DNA of 64,000 nucleotides from DASUAS01 sp963720765 (GTDB lineage: Bacteria; Actinomycetota; Acidimicrobiia; IMCC26256; DASPTH01). The notes under the pieces were generated by a model. The model was not told the DNA's origin. It was given only the letters and a program-made list of their open reading frames with translations, and did not search any database. The DNA lies in NCBI GenBank assembly GCA_963720765.1, contig CAVRGS010000002.1:1054001-1118000 (forward strand). The letters run 5' to 3'. Position 1 is the first letter of the stretch, and each line of letters starts with the position of its first letter. The translations under genes were made by a program, and so were the position numbers. This document shows positions 57,546-64,000 of the stretch, piece by piece.

Positions 57546-60160
57546 ATGTGTGGCATTGCCGGGTTCTGGGGCGCGCCCGACGCCGCCCTCCTGGCCACCA
57601 TGACCAGTCGGATCGCCCACCGAGGCCCCGACGGCGAGGGCTTCTTCGAGCACCCGCTCGCCAGCCTCGGCCACCGTCGCCTCGCCATCATCGACCCGGC
57701 CGGTGGTCATCAGCCGGTCGGGACCGACGACGGCCTGGTGCAGCTCACCTACAACGGCGAGGTCTACAACTTCCGCGAGCTGCGGGCCGAGCTCGAACCG
57801 CTCGGGCACACGTTCCACACCAACTGCGACACCGAGGTGGTGCTGCACGCCTACCTCGAGTGGGGCACCGACTGCTTCGCCCGCTTCAACGGCATGTGGG
57901 CGCTGGCGATCCTCGACCTCCGCGAGAGCGCTGCCACGTCCGGGCCGCGTCTGGTGCTCGCGCGCGACCACTTCGGCATCAAGCCGCTGTACTACGCGCG
58001 CATCGACCACCGGTCGGGTGGTGTTCGCGTCGGAGGCCAAGGCGGTGCTGGCCGACCCGGAGCTCGTCACCGAGCCCGATCGGCAGTGGTTGTACGACTA
58101 CCTGCTGCACGGTCTCCACGACCACAAGCCGCAGACCGCGTTCGCCGGCATCCGGGCGCTCGCCGCGGCCACGTGGGCGGTGGTCGACGCCGATGGCGTG
58201 CACGAGCAGACGTACTGGACGCCCACGCTCACCACCGACGCCCCGCCCGATCCCGCCGAGTTCCGGTCCCGGTTCGAGAAGTCGGTGGAGCGACGCCTGG
58301 TCGCCGACGTTCCCGCCGGCACCTGCCTCTCGGGTGGGATCGACTCGTCGTCGATCGTCAAGGTCTCGGATCAGCTGCTCCGGGAGCACGTCCCCGACGC
58401 GGTGTCGCTCGGTGACCACCTCAAGACGTTCTCGATCGTCTACGACGGCGATCCCATCGACGAGCGCGCGTACATGGACGCGGTCCTCGCCGAGGTCGAC
58501 GCCGAGCCCTCGTTCGCGGAGCCGACGTCGGAGCGGTTCGTCGACGAGCTCGACCAGATGGTGTGGCACCAGGACGAGCCCATCGTCTCGACCGGGCCGT
58601 ACGCGCAGTGGTGCGTGATGCGGCTGGCGCAGCCTGAGGTCACGGTGCTGCTCAACGGGCAGGGCGGCGACGAGCTGCTCGCCGGCTACGTGCCCTACCA
58701 GTACGTCTACCTTCGTGAGCTGCTGAAGCAACGCAAGTTCGGTGCGTTCCGGCGTGAGGCGTGGGCGTCGCGTGACGTGCTGAAGCCGTTGATCAAGCGC
58801 CGCCTCGCCGACCGTCGGAAGTCGCTGCCGATCAAGCCGCTGTTGCGCCCGGCGCTCTACGAGGGGCTCGAGCCGCCGAAGTTCCAGCGGTCACAGGACG
58901 ACATGAAGCGACGACTCGTCGCCGACCTGCAGACGTTCTCGCTCCCGTCGCTGCTGCGCTACGAGGACCGCAACTCGATGGCGTTCTCGATGGAATCGCG
59001 CCTGCCGTTCCTCGACCAGGAGCTCGTCGACTGGGTGCTGCGACTCCCGCCGTCGGCGATCGTCCACGACGGCTGGAGCCGTGCCATCCTCCGCGACGGC
59101 CTCGAGGGCGTGCTCACCGAGAAGGTGCGCACCCGCCGCTGGAAGGTCGGGTTCACCACGCCCGAGACCCGCTGGCTCCGCGCCCGGCGGGCCGCGGTGC
59201 AGGGTCTGTTCCGTTCACCGCAGTTCTGTGAACGTCCCTACTGGGACGCCGCCGCGCTCGCCGAGACCTTCGAGCGGTTCTGCGCGGGTGAGGTCGAGCC
59301 GTCGCAGATCTTCTGGCGCGCCATCAACACCGAGATCTGGATGCGGGTGTTCTTCGATCACGACGGCGCGTCGCGCCTCGGCGCCACGCCCGACTCCCAC
59401 TTCACGCGCATCGGCGACGAGTGGCTGGCGGAGCGCAACGAGCGAGCCGCGGCTGCACTCGCGCAGTTCACCGCGCACGAGCAACGTCATCTGTTCGCAC
59501 GTTCAACCGTCGACGGGCGCGACTACGCCCGCGCACCGATCCGCACGCAGCTGTTCGTGGGTGGTGACTCGTTGCTCGACGGCCTCACCGATCGCGTTGC
59601 GCGACGTGGCGCTGGCGCCCGACGACATCGTCGCGATCAGCGAGAAGGCGGTCGCCATCTGCCAGGGGCGCTCGTACCCGGTCGACGAGGTGCAGGCGCG
59701 TCCGCTCGCCCGCACGCTGTCACGGTTCGTCGGTCGCACCGCGTCGGGCATCGGCCTCGGCATCCCCGCGACGATGGAGCTGGCGATCCGCGAGGCGGGG
59801 GAGGCTCGCATCCTCACCGCCACCGCCGCGGCTGCGGTCACCAAGCCGTTCGGAGTGAAGGGCGTGTTCTACCGCGTGGCCGGCCCCGCGGTGCGAGCCA
59901 TCGACGGTCCGACCAACGGGACGATCCCGCCGTACGACGGCCACGCCAAGATGGGCCCCGAGGATCCCGACGGCGTCGCACGCGAGGTGGCGCTCGCACT
60001 CGGCGTCGGGGTCGCGATCATCGACGCCAACGACATCGGCGTGAACGTGCTCGGCGTGTCGGACGGCGTCGACCCCGCGTTGGTCGAGTCCCTGCTGCGT
60101 GACAACCCGCTCGGCCAGGGCGCCCAACAGACGCCCGTCGCGCTCCTCCGCCCCGTCTGA
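57546..60160 (+). CDS. asnB: Asparagine synthase (glutamine-hydrolysing) fused to a CofE-like domain
   Basis: About 871 residues. The N-terminal class II glutaminase has Cys2 (MCGIAGFWG), RIAHRGPDGEGFF, LGHRRLAIIDP and YNGEVYNFRELR. The synthetase domain (about 200-620) has the PP-loop CLSGGIDSSS, LLNGQGGDELLAGY and NSMAFSMESRLPFLDQELVDWVLRLP. The frame then runs without stop or sensible start codon into a CofE-family (PF01996-type) domain: YARAPIRTQLFVGGDSLLDGL, PDDIVAISEKAVAICQGRSYPVDEV, SGIGLGIPATMELAIREAGEARIL, FGVKGVFYRVAGPAVRAIDGP, IIDANDIGVNVLGVSDGVDPALVESLLRDNPLGQG. Frame changes near 58015 and 59592 fit two extra bases. The acceptor is unknown; two amide-bond chemistries in one chain are implied. 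Confidence 0.8.
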
Positions 60161-60215
60161 CCTACCGAACCCGCCCGCCCCGGTGATGTCGCGTCACCCG
60201 TGCGCCGCGCGGGTG

Positions 60216-60236
60216 CACCACTGACGCCACGTGGTG
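60216..60236. terminator. Hairpin after the asparagine synthase fusion gene
   Basis: CACCAC (60216-60221) pairs with GTGGTG (60231-60236). Another small stem GTGA/TCAC lies at 60183-60197. Both are in the 83-bp gap between converging genes. Confidence 0.35.
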
Positions 60237-60243
60237 TCGACGG

Positions 60244-60873
60244 TCAGTCGAGGCCGATCATGGCGCGGAAGTCGGCGGTGGTGTTCACGTGGGGGAACGG
60301 GTCGGCCGGCACTGGTGCGTCGAGCGCGACGCAGAGCGGCTCCCATCCGTCACCGGGTTGCCACTCGACGAGACGCGTCGGGTCGACACCAGCTCGCACC
60401 GCGGCGTTGTGCTCCTCGTAGGCCTGCTTGGCGGTCGCCTCGTCCTCCCATCCGGGCGTGAACGTGTTGGCGAACATGTCTTCAGCCATCGCGGCCTGTG
60501 CCGCGAACACGGGCGGAGCGTCCGGAGGCAGTTCACGTTGGGAGATGGTGAAGATCGTGTCGCTCGCGCTCTTCCACCACGCGTCGGGGCTCGACCGAGT
60601 CGACAGGAGCACGATCGCGTCCGGGTTGGCGTCGGCGAGCTCGCGCCAGAACGCGCACGCCGGCCAGTCGACCGTGGCGACGAAGTCGCCGAGGAACGCG
60701 TTCCAGTCGGGCGACGTGCCGTTGACCGCAGCGTGCCACACCGCGATGTCGTCGGGGCGCCCGAAGGTCTCGCCCATGTGGTAGCAGCGGCCGTCGAGCA
60801 ACTGCTGCAGTGCCAGCTGCAGTGAAGCGGTGCCGGTGCGGCCCAGCCCGGCCCCGACGACGCGGAATGCCAT
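60244..60873 (-). CDS. Sulfotransferase family protein
   Basis: 209 residues in an intact frame. The PAPS 5'-phosphosulfate loop is FRVVGAGLGRTGTASLQLALQQLL. The 3'-phosphate region is DAIVLLSTRSSPDAWWKSASDTIF, and the C-terminal part has VRAGVDPTRLVEWQPGDGWEPLCVALDAPVPADPFPHVN. This small sulfotransferase/P-loop family acts on unknown hydroxylated substrates. ATG 60873 has GGGAGGG (60885-60879) just upstream, and a TAGCAT hexamer lies at 60914-60909, giving a short leader. It is divergent from the DUF72 gene. Confidence 0.85.
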   Translation of the reverse strand: MAFRVVGAGLGRTGTASLQLALQQLLDGRCYHMGETFGRPDDIAVWHAAVNGTSPDWNAFLGDFVATVDWPACAFWRELADANPDAIVLLSTRSSPDAWWKSASDTIFTISQRELPPDAPPVFAAQAAMAEDMFANTFTPGWEDEATAKQAYEEHNAAVRAGVDPTRLVEWQPGDGWEPLCVALDAPVPADPFPHVNTTADFRAMIGLD

Positions 60874-60924
60874 GTCGACCCTCCCTGTTGCCGCAACGAC
60901 GAGGGTCGATGCTACGGCAGCCGT

Positions 60925-60930
60925 TAGCCT
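60925..60930 (+). promoter_or_regulatory. Leaderless -10 of the DUF72 gene
   Basis: TAGCCT, 7 nt before GTG 60938; the divergent sulfotransferase -10 lies 11 bp away. Confidence 0.35.
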
Positions 60931-60937
60931 GCCGCCC

Positions 60938-62075
60938 GTGAGTTCGAGTGAACCGTCCCGCGAATCGCGTGGGGGACGCCCCAGCCGTCGTCGTCGCGGC
61001 GGTGGCACCGCCGGGGTACCGGTGGTGGTGCCGGTGGTGGACGTGGCGGTGGTGGCCGCTCGCGCGCCGGCGGCGGCGGCGCCCGGCGTCAGGGTGGAGG
61101 TGGCGGTGGAAGCGCCCGCGCCAAGGTCAACCCGCGGATCCAGATCGGTACCGTGGTCGCGACCACCGACGTGGTCGAGCGCGGCGCAGCACTCGCGCCT
61201 CCTCGAGGTCGACGCGTCGAGCGAACCGCTCACCGAGCGCATGGTCGGTCCCTGGGTCGATCGCACGCCCGAGAACGTGGTGCTCGACGTGCGCGCCCAC
61301 CGGCTCCTCACGCACCACGCCGCGCCGATCGAATCGATCTGGCCCGAGGTGCGCGACACGCTCACCCCTGCGTTGCGCGAGCGTCGTCAGCTCTACGCCG
61401 ACGACCTGCCGGCGCGTTCGCTCGACGCCGCCCTCGACCGCTTCCTGGCGTCGATCGCTTCGGTGCGCGAGTTCGCCAAGCTCGGCACCGTCGTGTTCCC
61501 GTTCCCGTCGTACTTCACGCCCGGGTTCGCGCGCGCTCGACTACCTCGAGTGGCTGCGGGGTCGCAGCGGTGACCTCCCGATCGCGATCGAGCTCCGTCA
61601 TCGCGACTGGGTCGCGGGCAAGCAGCGCGACGCAACGATGGAGTTCCTGACCGAGCACCAGTTGGGCTACGTGTGCGTCGACGTGCCCTCCGGTTTCGAC
61701 AGCTCGCAGCCGCCGTTGTCGGTCGCGACCACCGACACCGCGTTCGTGCGGTTCCACGGCCGGAACAGCGGCGCGTGGGAGAAGGGTGTCGACACGGGCG
61801 ACGACCGCTTCGGGTACGACTACAAGGACGTCGACCTCGAGCCGTGGAAGGCACGGCTCGAGAAGCTCGCGGGCGCGGCGAAGTCGGTGCACGTGACCTT
61901 CTCCGGGCGCACGTCGGAGGCCGCGGCCCGCAACGCGCGTCTGCTGGTGCGGGTGCTGAGCGGTGAGGTCACGCCGGAGCGCCGACCGCCGCCGTCGGGA
62001 CCGCCGCGCAAAGGACGACCCCGCCCGCGCAGCCGTCCGCTCGGCAAGCCGTCCGCTCGGCAAGCCGCCGTCTGC
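60938..62075 (+). CDS. DUF72 domain protein (ends uncertain)
   Basis: About 375 residues. A low-complexity basic and Gly/Ala-rich N-terminus with broken frames leads to the DUF72 TIM-barrel: LLEVDASSEPLTERMVGPWVDRTPENVVLDVRAHRLLTHHAAPIESIWPEVRDTL, LYADDLPARSLDAALDRFLASI, LGTVVFPFPSYFTPGF, YLEWLRGRSGDLPIAIELRHRDWVAGKQRDATMEFL, YVCVDVPSGFDSSQPPLSVATTDTAFVRFHGRNSGAWEKG, FGYDYKDVDLEPW and VHVTFSGRTSEAAARNARLL. The expected GTSSW opening is not clear because the first 250 bp change frame. A further frame change lies near 61540. No stop is visible near the overlap with the HAD gene; a 16-bp duplication there may have shifted it. Function unknown. Confidence 0.72.
62033..62064 (+). repeat. Perfect 16-bp tandem duplication
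   Basis: CCGTCCGCTCGGCAAG occurs twice back to back at the 3' end of the DUF72 gene. Sixteen is not a multiple of three, so the duplication shifts the frame. Confidence 0.7.
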
Positions 62076-62770
62076 TCAGAAGTGGTCGAGCAGGTCGCGG
62101 ACGGCGCAGAGATGCAGGATGCCGTCGTCGGCGAGGTCGAGCTCGGCGTGCTCCAGGGCCCAGGTGTTGACGTTGGGGATGTAGACGGCCCGGAGCCCGG
62201 CTGCGCGCGCGGGCACGACGTCGGACTTGGGGGAGTTGCCGATCATCCAGCTGGCCGCGGGATCGAGATCGTGACGCCGCGCGAGGTCGCGATACGTCTC
62301 GACGTCCTTCTCGGCGACGATGTGCACGTGCTCGAAGTGCGGCGCCAGCGCCGAGGCGTCGATCTTGCGCTGCTGCTCGTCGGTCGCGCCCTTGGTGAGG
62401 AGCAGCAGACGGTGGCGGGTCCCGAGCTCCGTGAGGGTCTCGACGACGCCGGGGAGCGGTGTCACGTGGTGCTCCAACAGGGGCGTCGCGAGGGCATCGA
62501 TCGCCGCCTGCTCCTCGTCGGTGACGGGCCGCTCGTTGAGGTGCGAGGAAGCAGTCGCGCAGGCTGCGGAGGAACACCTGCGTGCCGTAGCCGTGCTCGG
62601 CGGCGTTGGCGGCCTCGATGTCGAGCAGCATCGCCCGGATCGTCGTCGGTGGTCTGCGTCGGGTGCGCGAGCCACTCGAGGTAGTCGTCGATCACCCGTT
62701 CGAACAGGTGGTTGAACTCCCAGAGCGTGTCGTCGGCGTCGAAGATCAACACCTGGTCGCGGTACGGCAC
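62076..62770 (-). CDS. HAD-superfamily hydrolase
   Basis: About 231 residues. Motif I is LIFDADDTLWEFNHLFERVIDDYLEWL. The cap helices include MLLDIEAANAAEHGYGTQVFLRSLRDCF. TPLPGVVETLTELGTRHRLLLLTKGATDEQQRKIDASALAPHFEHVHIVAEKDVETY gives motif II (Thr) and motif III (Lys), and ASWMIGNSPKSDVVPARAAGLRAVYIP is motif IV. It is a YjjG/GS1-like phosphatase of unknown substrate. Frame changes near 62640 and 62545 fit two extra bases. It converges with the DUF72 gene. Confidence 0.85.
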
Positions 62771-62794
62771 TGGCGGGATGCTATTTGGGCGCTG

Positions 62795-64000
62795 CTATCG
62801 GGGGACGTCGAGCAACAGCCGCACGCCGACCACGACGTCGCTCACGAAGTTCGGCAACGGCGGGAGCACGAGCAGGTAGGTCGCGGCGGTGGCGGCGAGG
62901 ATCCCGCGTCCCGACACGGTGACGTGCTCGGGTACGGCGCGGTGCCACTCGTCGCGCGCTGGAGACGGGTGGCGCGCGCGGCCGTCGATCGCGACGACAC
63001 CGGCCAGCGCGAGCAGCGCGGCGAACGCGATGACCGTGATCCATCGCAGCCAGTCGAATCCCGAGGGCGAACAGCGCGGTCGTGAGCCCGGCCGTGGCGG
63101 CGAGCCACGCGGCGCGCTCCACCGCGTCGGGGCAGCAGCCACTGCCCGAGTGACCTCACGTAGGGGAGCGGGCCCCTGAAGACGGCGACGAGCAGCGCCA
63201 CGAGCGCGAAGCCGACCACGATGCTGAGCTCGGGGTGGGAGCGCTCGATGACCCGCTGGAAGCTCGAACCGAAGGTGTCGCCGAGGTACTCGAAGACCGA
63301 TCCGTGGCCCCCGATGATGTTCGGAGCGCCCAGCTCGAGGTCGAGCACCTGCTGCGCGCTCGGTGGGCCGTGCAGGGTCAACGCACACAACACGGTCACC
63401 GACGGGGCGGTGCACAGCATCACCGGGACCGCGGTGCGAGCCGCCGGGCCGGAGCGGGCACGGGTGGCGGCGATCACCACCACCACGAGCCACGGCCCCA
63501 CGATCAACGGCGCCACCTCGCTGGCGAGCGTGCACACCGCCAGCAACGCACCCGCGACCAGCGCCACCCGAGTGGGGGCGACGGCACGCGTCCCGGCCCA
63601 CAGGCCGACGACTGCGAGGAGCAGGAAGGCGAGCAGGTCGGGCCGTCGTTGCCCACCGACCGAGTCGAACGCGAACGGTGCCACGACCAACGCGCCCGCC
63701 GCGGCGTAGGCGACGATCGTGCGACGTCGGGCGAGCACGACGACCAGGGCGACCATCGCGCCGAGCGTCGCCACCGCCACGATGTTCTGCACGAGGTCGA
63801 CGGTGGCGATGGTCGGGCGACCACCGACGATCGTGCGCAGCGCCTCACCGGCGAGACCGCGTCGGACGAACCCGTGCTCGTACGTGACGTACCAGAGCGA
63901 CCGGCCGTACTCGCTCATGCCGTAGCCCGTGTACGTGAAGCGCTGGATCACCTGGTACGCGATCGCGAACGCCAACGCCATGCGCAGCACGAGCTCGAGA
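62795..64000 (-). CDS. Polytopic membrane protein, partial (cut by right edge)
   Basis: At least 400 residues with about nine hydrophobic segments, including TIATVDLVQNIVAVATLGAMVALVVVLA, RTIVAYAAAGALVVAPFAF, LLAFLLLAVVGLWAG, VALVAGALLAVCTLASEVAPLIVGPWLVVVVIAA and ELSIVVGFALVALLVAVF. Loop motifs are YTGYGMSEYGRSLWYVTYEHGFVRRGLAGEAL and GAPNIIGGHGSVFEYLGDTFGSSFQRVIERSHPE. The YxxGFVRRGLxG loop is common in uncharacterised actinobacterial membrane proteins. Frame changes near 63125 and 63062 precede the C-terminal DWLRWITVIAFAALLALAGVVAI. The reading frame is open at the right edge, so the true start may lie outside. Confidence 0.6.

Overview
The window is about 70% GC chromosomal DNA from an actinobacterium. 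Three things point there: a complete coenzyme F420 branch (cofD, cofE, a nitroreductase partner and an F420-type luciferase-like oxidoreductase), a WbbL-type rhamnosyltransferase with two LytR-CpsA-Psr (LCP) ligases, and actinobacterial markers (DUF3499, DUF3052, DUF5719, a mycothiol-dependent isomerase-type protein, a TobH-like SIS protein). The order LCP, rmlD, wbbL, nucleotidyltransferase, cofD/cofE, DUF3499, manB, SIS protein, ahcY, comF, hpf, secA, then prfB, ftsE, ftsX resembles, from memory, the mycobacterial Rv3240c-Rv3267 and Rv3101c-Rv3105c neighbourhoods. No WhiB, mycolate or arabinogalactan gene is seen. The style fits a deep-branching class such as Acidimicrobiia, but the taxon is an inference.

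Layout. 1-11.3 kb: housekeeping and accessory genes (galT, lpdA, CBS protein, hydrolase, beta-propeller, biotin carboxylase with birA, pabB/pabC). 11.4-22 kb: a cell-surface polysaccharide cluster on the + strand (two LCP ligases, rmlD, ugd, UDP-xylose synthase, two GT2 enzymes, a His-rich membrane protein, an NDP-sugar pyrophosphorylase and an epimerase). 22-26.4 kb: a GMC oxidoreductase with a Tat-signal partner, then the F420 operon on the - strand. 26.5-41.9 kb: large membrane glycosyltransferases, DUF5719, a thioredoxin-like protein, ftsH, a CPBP protease, DUF3499, a PTPS-related membrane protein, phosphomannomutase, a Trm112-like protein, a TobH-like isomerase and an Eis-like acetyltransferase. 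42-53.7 kb: ahcY, comF, hpf, a DUF2079 protein, secA, prfB, ftsE, ftsX and an M23 peptidase, which together cover protein export and division. 53.7-64 kb: peroxiredoxin, DUF3052, SRAP, an MDMPI-type protein, an F420 LLM enzyme, an asparagine synthase carrying a C-terminal CofE-like domain, a sulfotransferase, DUF72, a HAD hydrolase and a membrane protein cut by the right edge.

Data quality. Many genes, including essential ones (secA, prfB, ftsX, ftsH), change reading frame once or more while homology continues on both sides. Every gene with a single break has a net +1 length, which suggests insertion-biased long-read errors. Coordinates of such genes are given from first start to last stop, and the break is noted in the entry. 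No intergenic stretch exceeds about 210 bp. No tRNA, rRNA, CRISPR array, phage or insertion sequence was found.

Regulation. Many starts lie 6-12 nt after a TANNNT hexamer, implying leaderless transcription. Several convergent gene pairs end inside palindromes. The most unusual object is the asparagine synthase/CofE-like fusion at 57546-60160.
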